DNA from: Shewanella baltica
GTDB taxonomy: Bacteria; Pseudomonadota; Gammaproteobacteria; Enterobacterales; Shewanellaceae
NCBI RefSeq assembly: GCF_900456975.1
Contig: NZ_UGYM01000002.1
Span: 3,286,001-3,350,000, forward strand
Length of the DNA stretch: 64,000 bases
Reading direction: 5' to 3'
Below the pieces are notes generated by a model. It searched no databases. It saw only the letters and a list, made by a program, of their open reading frames with translations, and had not been told where the DNA came from. The position numbers and the translations under genes were made by a program. Numbering within the stretch: the first letter of the stretch is position 1; each line of letters begins with the position of its first letter. Of the stretch, positions 27,370 to 34,979 are shown piece after piece.

Positions 27370-27741
27370 ATGTTAACCAAACCCCTTTACGAAATTTTGC
27401 CTTTTGGCTACATGGCGCTCGGTAGTTCGAGTTTTATTGCACTCGACATCAACTATGCCCTAGTCGCGGCAACAGTAGTGTTCGTCTTAGGTGCGAGGAT
27501 CTACGTTATGCGTTCTCAAAACCGTCGAACTGACTCGGCAAGGCGACGTAAGTCAGGCTATCTTCCCGAAATTATTTATAACTTCTTACCTTTTATCTAT
27601 CTCATAGCGGCATTGGCTATCTTTAAATTCCTTCCCAAGGACCTTTACCCTATTGTGGCTATCTGCTTACTCAGCTACGGCTTATATATTCTGGTGCGTC
27701 GTTCACTCTATCGTCGCCATAAGCTGCCCATCACGCCTTAA
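27370..27741 (+). CDS. Small inner-membrane protein of unknown function
   Basis: A 123-residue protein with about four membrane helices. A basic cytoplasmic loop (MRSQNRRTDSARRRKSGY) separates the first two from the last two, and a basic C-terminus (RRSLYRRHKLPI) follows. The ATG at 27370 has ACGGAG at good spacing and is preferred over an in-frame GTG at 27364. I do not recognise a family and assign no function. Confidence 0.72.
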   Translation: MLTKPLYEILPFGYMALGSSSFIALDINYALVAATVVFVLGARIYVMRSQNRRTDSARRRKSGYLPEIIYNFLPFIYLIAALAIFKFLPKDLYPIVAICLLSYGLYILVRRSLYRRHKLPITP

Positions 27742-27806
27742 GGCAGAGTTCTATTCACCAAAACAAGCTCAAAATAATGTCCACAGGGCTTGTTTCCATG
27801 TGAGCA

Positions 27807-28082
27807 TTAACCAATCAACTTTTGAACTTTCGCTCTATGCTCAGGAGACATATTTTTCAAGTAATTAGAACAACGCGTGATCGTCGCAATACTCACTTCA
27901 TATTCTGCAGCTATGTGCCTTTGGCTCATATCCCCATCCAATAACAACTGAAATACCTTTAAGCGTCCGGCAACCGCACTACGCTCTTCTTCGGTTAACA
28001 GTAAATGAAACAACACAGAAAGATCTTCATAATTGCTGTGGCTCAAAATTTTTTCTAATACTAGATCCCAGTTCGCTCGCAT
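27807..28082 (-). CDS. trpR: Trp operon repressor homologue
   Basis: A 91-residue all-helical DNA-binding protein similar to TrpR. The helix-turn-helix segment MSQRHIAAEYEVSIATITR aligns with the MSQRELKNELGAGIATITR segment of E. coli TrpR, and the preceding RLKVFQLLLDG matches the tryptophan-binding region. It is shorter at the N-terminus than E. coli TrpR. The ATG at 28082 has GAGG six bases upstream and is preferred over the ATG at 28094. It should repress tryptophan biosynthetic genes, which are not in this window. Confidence 0.9.
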   Translation of the reverse strand: MRANWDLVLEKILSHSNYEDLSVLFHLLLTEEERSAVAGRLKVFQLLLDGDMSQRHIAAEYEVSIATITRCSNYLKNMSPEHRAKVQKLIG

Positions 28083-28272
28083 AATAACCCTCATAAGTAC
28101 TGTTCAAGCATTACATTGGCAGTCTAACAGATTTACTCTACATACAAATAACTTGTTACGTTTAGTCATCTTATCCAAACAAAAACTGACAAAAATGCTT
28201 CTAGTACATCAAGTTAATTTGTGTACAATAGAAGCGCAATGTCACACTTCGACGCTAATTTGTGAGAATACG

Positions 28273-28722
28273 ATGAAAAAATTACTACTTACTCTCGTTG
28301 CCAGTACTCTATTGGCTTCAGCTGCACAGGCACACAATTTCGAAGATTCTAAAGATGCGATTGAATACCGCCAATCTGCATTTGGTCTTATTGCTTATAA
28401 CTTCGGCGATATGGCTGCCATGATGAAAGGCAAAAAACCTTTCGAAGCGGAAACCTTCGCAATGCGCGCAACGAATGTTGCTGCATTATCAAAAATTCCT
28501 TTCGAAGGTTTTATTGATGGCTCAGACAAAGGCGACACTGAAGCCTTAGCCAAAGTTTGGCAAGACAGAGCTGATTTCGATGCAAAAATGAAAACTTTCC
28601 AAGAGAATGCAGCCATTCTTGCTACTGTTGCTCAAAAAGGTGATCAAGCTGAAATCAAGCAAGCCTTTATGAACACAGGAAAAAGCTGTAAAGGTTGTCA
28701 CGACGTTTATAAGAAAGACTAG
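28273..28722 (+). CDS. Cytochrome c-prime family protein
   Basis: A 149-residue periplasmic haem protein. A Sec signal peptide (MKKLLLTLVASTLLASAAQA) is followed by a four-helix bundle with the C-terminal haem motif CKGCH, as usual for cytochromes c-prime, which bind NO and CO. The TAG stop straddles the left end of an IS element and is formed partly by the first base of the IS. A convergent cytochrome b561 gene beyond the IS may be its redox partner. The IS now separates the gene from its original terminator. Confidence 0.93.
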   Translation: MKKLLLTLVASTLLASAAQAHNFEDSKDAIEYRQSAFGLIAYNFGDMAAMMKGKKPFEAETFAMRATNVAALSKIPFEGFIDGSDKGDTEALAKVWQDRADFDAKMKTFQENAAILATVAQKGDQAEIKQAFMNTGKSCKGCHDVYKKD

Positions 28723-29600
28723 GGTCTGTTGATCTTTCGAGAGTGATTTTTAGACAGCATGGCAAGACGTTATAATTTGCTTCGCCAAAAGTAACCATAA
28801 CCTCAAGCCATGCCAAGACTTATGCTAACCGATGCACGCTGGGAAAAGCTATTTCATTTAATGAAAAGCACAGGCCGTGTTTATGACAAACCTGAACATA
28901 GACAAACATTCGAAGGTATTCTTTACCGGCTTAGAACAGGTATCCCTTGGCGAGATTTACCTAAAGAGTTCGGTCATTGGAGCACGGTCTTTAGACGGTT
29001 TCATTTATGGTCTAAGAAAGGCGTTCTAGCACATTTATTCAAGGCCTTAGCCAACCTTGCTGATATAGAATGGGTCTTTATTGATGGCTCGATAGTGCGG
29101 GCTCACCAGCACAGTGCAGGTGCAGCGACGCTAAATAATGAGAGTATTGGTAAAAGTCGAGGCGGTAATTCAACCAAAATTCACTTAGCCGTCGACAGCG
29201 GAGGATTACCGATTTATTTCGAATTATCAGAAGGCCAAAAACACGATATTACACACGCCCCCAGCTTAATTGAACACCTGAAGCAGGTTGATACCGTCAT
29301 TGCAGATAAAGGTTATGACAGCGATGCATTTCGTGAACTTATCGCAAATAAAGGCGGGAAATCTGTTATTCCAAGGCGCCGCTATAAGAATACACCTCAA
29401 GAAAGAGTCGATTGGTGCTTATATCGGTATCGACATTTAGTGGAGAATGCTTTTGGAAGAATTAAACATTATCGAGCAATATCAACAAGGTATGACAAGC
29501 TAGCAAGAAATTACGCCAGTATGGTGTCACTGGCGTTTATGTTAATGTGGCTGCCGATGTATTGCTGAACACCATTTGTACAGCAAAGATCAACAGACCC
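28722..29600 (+). mobile_element. IS5-family insertion sequence (879 bp)
   Basis: Complete element with 16-bp perfect terminal inverted repeats (GGGTCTGTTGATCTTT and its complement) and one intact transposase gene. It is flanked by TA at 28720-28721 and 29601-29602, consistent with a TA target duplication. It is inserted within the stop codon of the cytochrome c-prime gene. Intact ends and reading frame suggest a recent arrival. Base use resembles the host, so there is no strong sign of distant transfer. Confidence 0.93.
28810..29568 (+). CDS. IS5-family DDE transposase
   Basis: A 252-residue single-frame transposase. It has the IS5-type N-terminal domain (RLRTGIPWRDLPKEFGHWSTVFRRF), then DDE catalytic motifs: Asp in FIDGSIVRAH, Asp in VIADKGYDSD, and Glu in RHLVENAFGRIKHYR (the YREK-like segment). 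It is full length and appears active. Subgroup (IS427 or IS1031 type) is a guess. Confidence 0.95.
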   Translation: MPRLMLTDARWEKLFHLMKSTGRVYDKPEHRQTFEGILYRLRTGIPWRDLPKEFGHWSTVFRRFHLWSKKGVLAHLFKALANLADIEWVFIDGSIVRAHQHSAGAATLNNESIGKSRGGNSTKIHLAVDSGGLPIYFELSEGQKHDITHAPSLIEHLKQVDTVIADKGYDSDAFRELIANKGGKSVIPRRRYKNTPQERVDWCLYRYRHLVENAFGRIKHYRAISTRYDKLARNYASMVSLAFMLMWLPMYC

Positions 29601-29626
29601 TAGTTCTATTTAGTTTTTCGTCCATC

Positions 29627-29654
29627 AAAAAGCCTGCTAATTAGCAGGCTTTTT
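29627..29654. terminator. Bidirectional terminator between IS and cytochrome b561 gene
   Basis: Perfect 12-base stem AAAAAGCCTGCT / AGCAGGCTTTTT with an AATT loop. It serves the convergent cytochrome b561 gene and was originally the terminator of the cytochrome c-prime gene. Confidence 0.88.
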
Positions 29655-29678
29655 GTTACTCAAACACTCTGCGTAAAA

Positions 29679-30371
29679 CTATAGCACTTGCACTATCGGC
29701 CACATTAAATACACAAAGACCACAGCCGCTAATACAGCCAGCAGCACTAAGGCAAGCCACTCTGACTTGAATGTAAGATCACGATTCACGCTTGATGACA
29801 GTGTCACCTTAGAGACCTTCTTGTAGCCACTGAGCATAGCACCAACTAACTTATCGCCCTTGATGGCATGGATAACCACTGCCAGCACATGAATGGCACT
29901 CAGCGCTAGGATAAGGTTAAAGTTCATCTTATGTAGCCAAGTCAAAAATCCACTGGTATCTGAACTGACATAACTATAGAGCGGACCTTCGGTAAAAATA
30001 TCATCAGTCGCAAAAAGGCCTGTGACTAATTGCAGGCTAATGATCCCAATCAGTGCGACAACCATGTAGCCACCAATAGGATTATGCCCCAGCACAACGG
30101 ACATTCCCTTAGTTTTGATTGCTTTCAAGTAGTCGAGCACAACCTTAGGGTGATGAACAAAATGGCTAAACCTTGCCGTATCGCTACCAATGATCCCCCA
30201 AAGGATCCTAAATCCAATGAGGATCAGCAAACTATAAGCAAAAATTTGATGCCACTGCATTTCGCCAGCGTCAGCACTCCACCATAAAAGTGCCAACAGA
30301 CACACCATGCCCCAATGGAAAATTCGCGTGGGTAAATCCCAGACCTTAATCTTAACGTGTTCAATATTCAT
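29679..30371 (-). CDS. Cytochrome b561-type membrane protein
   Basis: A 230-residue inner-membrane dihaem cytochrome b of the Ni-hydrogenase/b561 family. Five or so membrane helices carry haem-ligand histidines (IFHWGMVCLLALLWW, MQWHQIFAYSL, and later HKMNFNLILALSAIHVLAVVIHAIKG). Such proteins pass quinol electrons to a periplasmic cytochrome, and the neighbouring cytochrome c-prime gene is a plausible partner. A CRP site lies in the region upstream but is closer to raiA. Confidence 0.9.
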   Translation of the reverse strand: MNIEHVKIKVWDLPTRIFHWGMVCLLALLWWSADAGEMQWHQIFAYSLLILIGFRILWGIIGSDTARFSHFVHHPKVVLDYLKAIKTKGMSVVLGHNPIGGYMVVALIGIISLQLVTGLFATDDIFTEGPLYSYVSSDTSGFLTWLHKMNFNLILALSAIHVLAVVIHAIKGDKLVGAMLSGYKKVSKVTLSSSVNRDLTFKSEWLALVLLAVLAAVVFVYLMWPIVQVL

Positions 30372-30593
30372 AAAATGGGCAAACTCAAAGTGAACGAATG
30401 AAATAAGTTGAGGTATTTTATCGGGATTTGGGATGAAACTTAAAGTAAATATAAGTAAATAAGGGCAAAGACTGCGGAGTTATCCCATCGAATATGACCC
30501 GATTTAGCAGGCAATACAAGGCTTTTTGGCCAGGAATTATTGATATTTGTCTAAGTGATCAAATATCCAACGAACAGTAACTAACTGGCACAA

Positions 30594-30615
30594 AAATGTG
30601 ATCTAGATCTCGTTT
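30594..30615. promoter_or_regulatory. Near-consensus CRP site upstream of raiA
   Basis: By direct comparison this 22-bp site matches 20 of 22 positions of the CRP consensus, with core TGTGATCTAGATCTC. It lies 55 bases before the raiA start codon and would fit cAMP-CRP activation, which is known for E. coli raiA (yfiA). Confidence 0.8.
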
Positions 30616-30670
30616 TATAGTGCAGACCTTGGTAATCTGAAATCCAAGGAAACAACAGAAGGTTCGAAAT

Positions 30671-31027
30671 ATGCTAAAGATTACTAGCAAGCAACTTGAA
30701 GTCACATCTCCTATTCGCGAACGTATTGAAAGCCGTTTCGAAAAACTTTCAAGGCATGATGTGCAACTGATAAATCCCCATGTAATCATTACGGAGGAGA
30801 AACCTGGTTTCAAAATTGAAGCATCGGTTGGCATCCCAAATGGAGAACTCTTCGCTCAAGCAAAACATGAAAATTTATATACTGCGATTAACGCTATGGG
30901 CCAAAAATTAGAGAAGCAGCTCAATCGCATAATACACAAACCGGAAGCACAACGTTCCACATCATTAACACCGACTAATAATATTGTTGAAGTTGACGAC
31001 GAGTACGAGGAGGAAGATGCGGCATAA
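30671..31027 (+). CDS. raiA: Ribosome-associated inhibitor / hibernation factor (second copy)
   Basis: A 118-residue HPF/RaiA family protein that binds the 30S A and P sites and blocks translation in stationary phase or cold. The core reads MLKITSKQLEVTSPIRERI then AMGQKLEKQLNRIIHK, with a C-terminal tail ending in acidic VDDEYEEEDAA. Position upstream of pheL-pheA equals that of raiA in E. coli (raiA-pheL-pheA-tyrA-aroF), which favours raiA over hpf. A CRP site sits upstream. An unusually long, gene-free interval follows before pheL. Confidence 0.92.
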   Translation: MLKITSKQLEVTSPIRERIESRFEKLSRHDVQLINPHVIITEEKPGFKIEASVGIPNGELFAQAKHENLYTAINAMGQKLEKQLNRIIHKPEAQRSTSLTPTNNIVEVDDEYEEEDAA

Positions 31028-32094
31028 TTTAAGTTTAGTGAGTGCGAGAAACGCATCACTTTGAGAGCAATAAAGTAGAAATATTTAATCAGATCACAGT
31101 TTTTACAAAAGCTTAGTGCAATCATTTTAATGATGAAAAAAACAGTTCGTTTGACTAAATACCTACTACACTTTACAAAGTGACAGCAAGAATCGAAGTG
31201 GTGCGAATTTAAATCGTTTCAAATGTTGATTTACTTTAAATTTTGATTTACATATATTGGTTAACAGATATTAAGTTATAAATAACGTTACTGGATATAA
31301 CTAAGGAGAACGACCAATCTAAGCTATATCGTTTTAAGTACTAAGGGTTTTAAGTTCTAAGATTTACTGTTAATGATTAATTTTACTTATAATTTCCACG
31401 TTCAAAAGCTCAACGTTATACTTTCAACTAGGTTCCACTTTCAATAGTAAGTTAGGAAAGGAGGCAACGCAAAGCGAACAATTTGATAATATTGATATTG
31501 TTGATATTAGTTACAATCAAGTATGTTGGCATTCACTAAAGTAGTGCTCAATTTTGACCGAATAACAGGATGACCACCAGAAACAGGCGGCATTGCTCAA
31601 TACCAGAGTAAACATAAGGAGCCGAGTACAGCGCAACGAGTACATTAGCGAAACCTTTAACTATCCAATTTTTTATATCCACAATGGAGGCCCAGGTAAA
31701 AATAAACAAAAGTCACATTAACATAAGCTACATTACCAAAAGTGCTTATTGTAAAACGGGTCGGCACCAATTCGTGCTAAACATCGAGATAAATGAGGTA
31801 ACAACTGTCACATTTAGTTAGATGTAGATTAGTGATTTGAAGTGAGTCATATTTACACTGATATGTAAGTTAGCGTTTTTAGCGTGAGATTTAATGTAAG
31901 TGTTTAATGCAAGTGCAATACGTTGGTTTCATTAAAAGTTATTAGTTTACTTAGTGTTATTTGTATAGTAAAAACTGTAAATCGTATAAATATTTTTATG
32001 TAATGTGTTAACTTTTACCGTTAGTTGAGTTTTGATATTTTATAGACACCTTAAATAATGTTTAATTATCAACTAAAAAGGAGGGCATCTAGAC

Positions 32095-32199
32095 TTGACG
32101 AAAAATGCAATAACAGTAAATGAGAGTTTGTTATACGCTCCAAGTATTAACACGTTAGGTTTTAAAGTAAAAAGTAATAACGTAAGTAGCAAGACATAA
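32095..32199 (+). CDS. Possible 34-residue small protein (low confidence)
   Basis: A TTG-initiated frame of 34 codons (residues start TKNAITVNESLL) lies ten bases after a perfect AAGGAGG. It is hydrophilic, with no known family. Spacing is somewhat long and the start is non-ATG. It is listed only because its start context is shared with a second frame at 32545-32610 and because long frames are rare in such AT-rich sequence. Confidence 0.25.
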   Translation: MTKNAITVNESLLYAPSINTLGFKVKSNNVSSKT

Positions 32200-32544
32200 A
32201 CGCATGACAAGGCTAAGCTGTTTTTACAGCAATATGTACCTAGTACAACTAATGAGCCGTAAATCGTTTATTTTAAATGTTAGTTTTAGTTTTTAATGTT
32301 ATAGAACCATGTAAGTGTTAATTGTTAAAATATAAGTGCAAGACATGTCAACGTAAGTTCGCTGGTACTGCAAAAAAGCATAGTTTCAATGTTATACGCT
32401 ATGCCGCATAAAGTACTTGTTAATGTTCATTGTAAATGCAAGTCGTTATCTAGTGAGTTGTTAACGTTTTACTGTTACACGTAAATGTAAGATAAACGAG
32501 TGTTTTACCTTGTCCCACACTGACCATAAGGAGGATAAACTCGC

Positions 32545-32610
32545 TTGACCATATATTCATACTCAAACCAGCGCACCCTCGGGTGCGCTTTCTTTTTAGG
32601 CTGTCTGTGA
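32545..32610 (+). CDS. Possible 21-residue small peptide overlapping a terminator (low confidence)
   Basis: TTG-initiated frame of 21 codons (TIYSYSNQRTLGCAFFLGCL after the start), ten bases after AAGGAGG. It reads through the hairpin at 32570-32597. If translated it could modulate that terminator, but the motif may equally be RNA structure. No homologue recognised. Confidence 0.2.
   Translation: MTIYSYSNQRTLGCAFFLGCL
32570..32597 (+). terminator. Terminator at the end of the raiA-pheL interval
   Basis: Stem GCGCACC / GGTGCGC with a CTCG tetraloop, extended by an A-T pair, followed by TTTCTTTTT. It closes whatever transcript comes from the upstream interval, just before the pheL leader. Confidence 0.88.
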
Positions 32611-32657
32611 GAAAGTTTTGATTGACAGCTAAGCCCTAGCCCTTTAGTTTTAAGCCC

Positions 32658-32711
32658 ATGAAAATGATAACAGCAGCTTTTTTTACTTTCTTTTTTACAC
32701 CCCCACTCTAG
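32658..32711 (+). CDS. pheL: pheA leader peptide
   Basis: A 17-residue leader peptide, MKMITAAFFTFFFTPPL, with five Phe codons in a stretch of six residues. Its stop codon lies exactly at the start of the antiterminator arm. Same design as E. coli PheL, where Phe-tRNA shortage stalls the ribosome and permits pheA transcription. Recognised by composition, position and the following attenuator. Confidence 0.93.
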   Translation: MKMITAAFFTFFFTPPL

Positions 32712-32776
32712 GAGGCGGATTTACTGTGTAAAAACGAAAGTAAAAATCCAAAGCCTCCCAACTGGGAGGCTTTTTT
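32711..32776 (+). promoter_or_regulatory. pheA attenuator (antiterminator and terminator)
   Basis: The terminator is GCCTCCC / GGGAGGC with an AACT loop and a T run (32751-32776). An alternative antiterminator pairs GGAGGC (32711-32716) with GCCTCC (32753-32758), extended by GGATTTACT (32717-32725) with AGTAAAAATCC (32739-32749). The two structures exclude each other. Confidence 0.9.
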
Positions 32777-32820
32777 GTCTTAAACGATTGATAAAATACA
32801 TGGCGGCAATTGAGGTCAGA

Positions 32821-34815
32821 ATGCATACACCACAGCCTTTAAATCAAACCCGAGAGCAGATCACCAATCTGGATAATGAACTGCTGGCATTACTCGCTGA
32901 GCGCCGTCGCTTAAGTCTAGAAGTGGCCCGTAGTAAAGAAGTGGATGTCAGACCCATCAGAGATACTCAAAGGGAAAAAGAACTGCTCGCTAGACTAGTG
33001 AAAGAAGGCAGAGAAAAGGGATTAGATGCCCACTATGTTATCTCCCTTTACCAAAGCATCATTGAAGATTCTGTATTGAATCAACAAGCTTACCTTCACG
33101 GCCGTGCCAACCCAGAAACACAAAAACAGCAGTATTGTATCGCCTACCTCGGTGCACGAGGCTCTTACTCTTATCTCGCAGCGACCCGCTATTGCCAACG
33201 CCGCCAAGTTGAAATGCTAGACTTAGGTTGCCAAAGTTTCGATGAAATAGTGCAAGCCGTTGAGTCTGGGCATGCTGATTATGGTTTCCTACCGATTGAG
33301 AACACTTCTTCAGGTTCAATCAATGAAGTCTACGATGTACTGCAGCACACCAGTTTATCGATCGTTGGTGAAACGACGATTGAAGTCAGCCATTGCCTTC
33401 TAGGAAAAGCTGGCAGTAAATTAGCTGATATCAAAACTGTCTATGCCCACCCTCAGCCTATTAGCCAATGCAGCAGATATTTAACTCAACACAAAGACTT
33501 GAGACTGGAATACTGCTCAAGCAGCGCAGAAGCAATGGAAAAGGTAAACCAAAGTCCAGATAACAGTGCTGCAGCGATTGGCAGCGCCGAAGGTGGTGCA
33601 CTCTATCAGCTAGAGTCGATAGAAGCAGGTTTAGCTAATCAGAAGATCAACCAAAGTCGCTTTATCGTTGTTGCTCGCAAAGCCGTTGCCGTGCCAGAGC
33701 AGTTACCCGCTAAGACCACATTGATTATGGCGACGGGCCAAAAAGCCGGTGCATTAGTAGAAGCCCTGTTGGTTCTGAAAGCGCATCAGTTAAACATGAG
33801 CAAATTAGAGTCACGCCCGATTCCAGGAACACCTTGGGAAGAGATGTTCTATTTGGATATCGACGCGAATATCTCCAGTGAATCTATGCAGGCCGGTTTA
33901 AAGCAACTCGAGCGGATCACCCGTTTTATCAAAGTATTAGGCTGTTATCCTTGCGAAACAGTTAAGCCCACGCAACTGAGCAACAGCCAGTTACTGATTG
34001 AACCTAGCACCTCTAAGGATCAAGTCATCAGTGAGAATGGAGCAAATACCAGCCCTGTTCGATATAGCAAAGCCTATAAAGAGCAAGCTAGTGAGATCAA
34101 CTGCGGTGCAATGACAATCGGTGCAGGGCATGTCGGTGCCATAGCGCAAATCACGCTGAATAATGACATTTCACACTTAGCGTTATCGGCTTTCGAGCAG
34201 CAAGTGAAACAGCTTAAAGAAGTGGGATTCCAAGCGGTTCTGCTCAATAGCGTTAATCAAGTGGCTATGGCGGAAGTGACCCTAGCTAAACTGCGCCAAA
34301 TCCTGCATCAATATGGTCTGGTGTGCATTATTGCCATAGAGCAAGAAGCCGATATGCCATTAGCCGTTCAGCACGCCGATATGCTGTTCTTGGCGGGTAA
34401 GCAGATGTTTAATCAAACCTTACTCACTCAAGCGGGCACCTTACCAGTACCTTTAATACTTGAACGTAACGATATGGCAAGTTTTGAAGAATTACTCACG
34501 GCAACAGAAATTATCTTAAGCCAAGGCAATCAGCAACTTATTCTGTGTGACTCTGGCATTAGAACCTTAAATAACGCCAATCTACCCTCACTCGATTTGG
34601 CAAGCCTGATCCAGATTAAAGCCACGAGTCATTTGCCCATTTTGATCAACCCTAGCTATGCCGTTTCGGATGATGCCCTGCTGGTTCAAACCCAAGGTAT
34701 TAAGCAGCTTAAAGTGGATGGATTGATACTCAATTGCCCACTTGACAGCAATAATGACTCTGAGTCGCTTAACTTAATTAGCGCTGTAGTGCGGGAATTA
34801 TATCGGGCGGTCTAA
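32821..34815 (+). CDS. pheA: Chorismate mutase / prephenate dehydratase with extra C-terminal DAHP-synthase-like domain
   Basis: Converts chorismate to prephenate and phenylpyruvate. The 664-residue product has an AroQ chorismate mutase (about 5-90), prephenate dehydratase (105-285, YLGARGSYSYLAA, PIENTSSGSINEVYD) and an ACT regulatory domain (298-380, KLESRPIPGTPWEE). E. coli PheA stops near 386. Here about 240 residues follow, resembling type I-beta DAHP synthase/KDO8P synthase barrels (LCDSGIRTLNNANLPSLDL, THLPILINPSYA-like). The metal-binding positions look lost (NPSYA instead of DPSHA, NCPLDS instead of EVHPDP), so the domain is probably not catalytic and may be structural or regulatory. 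GAGG five bases before the ATG decides this start. Confidence 0.93.
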   Translation: MHTPQPLNQTREQITNLDNELLALLAERRRLSLEVARSKEVDVRPIRDTQREKELLARLVKEGREKGLDAHYVISLYQSIIEDSVLNQQAYLHGRANPETQKQQYCIAYLGARGSYSYLAATRYCQRRQVEMLDLGCQSFDEIVQAVESGHADYGFLPIENTSSGSINEVYDVLQHTSLSIVGETTIEVSHCLLGKAGSKLADIKTVYAHPQPISQCSRYLTQHKDLRLEYCSSSAEAMEKVNQSPDNSAAAIGSAEGGALYQLESIEAGLANQKINQSRFIVVARKAVAVPEQLPAKTTLIMATGQKAGALVEALLVLKAHQLNMSKLESRPIPGTPWEEMFYLDIDANISSESMQAGLKQLERITRFIKVLGCYPCETVKPTQLSNSQLLIEPSTSKDQVISENGANTSPVRYSKAYKEQASEINCGAMTIGAGHVGAIAQITLNNDISHLALSAFEQQVKQLKEVGFQAVLLNSVNQVAMAEVTLAKLRQILHQYGLVCIIAIEQEADMPLAVQHADMLFLAGKQMFNQTLLTQAGTLPVPLILERNDMASFEELLTATEIILSQGNQQLILCDSGIRTLNNANLPSLDLASLIQIKATSHLPILINPSYAVSDDALLVQTQGIKQLKVDGLILNCPLDSNNDSESLNLISAVVRELYRAV

Positions 34816-34872
34816 ACTTTGATCTTGAGTGATTTAATTTAAAGTGAAATGGGGTTAGTTCGAAGTATATTC

Positions 34873-34947
34873 AGGGATAAAAGGCACTTATTTTATCCCT
34901 GATTGACTGAAATAAGCCTGCTAGTCAGCGTGATGACTAACAGGCTT
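34873..34947. terminator. Hairpins between convergent pheA and nhaP
   Basis: Two stems: AGGGATAAAA / TTTTATCCCT (34873-34900) and a longer one pairing AAGCCTG-TAGTCA with TGACTA-CAGGCTT (34914-34947). Together they probably end the two convergent transcripts. T runs are short, so efficiency is uncertain. Confidence 0.65.
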
Positions 34948-34979
34948 AATATTGTTTACTATCGTAGCGCAATCATCCT

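Larger units (their letters stand above)
31028..32657 (+). other. Long AT-rich gene-free interval with repeated Shine-Dalgarno-like motifs
   Basis: This 1.6-kb stretch holds no convincing protein gene and is much richer in A and T than its neighbours. It contains AAGGAG-type motifs at 31303, 31460, 31616, 32078 and 32528, plus TGGAGG at 31685. Two copies of AAGGAGG-N9-CTTGAC occur (about 32078 and 32529). Words like ATGTAAGTGTT and AAGTGCAA recur (31894-31918 and 32309-32341). It ends in a strong rho-independent terminator at 32570-32597, so it is probably transcribed as an RNA or a long raiA 3' region. Identity unknown. Confidence 0.55.

Noticed and set aside
28200..28230. A trp operator near trpR (GTAC...GTAC pair)
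   Set aside because: The GTAC words are 15 bases apart, whereas known trp operators have about 10; the match is too weak.
31684..31821. A 45-codon ATG frame inside the raiA-pheL interval
   Set aside because: No ribosome-binding site before the ATG and no family resemblance; the TGGAGG motif is inside the frame, not before it.
32622..32650. TTGACA promoter directly before pheL
   Set aside because: TTGACA at 32622 with a weak TAGTTT 17 bases later would start transcription almost at the pheL start codon, leaving no ribosome-binding site; not called.
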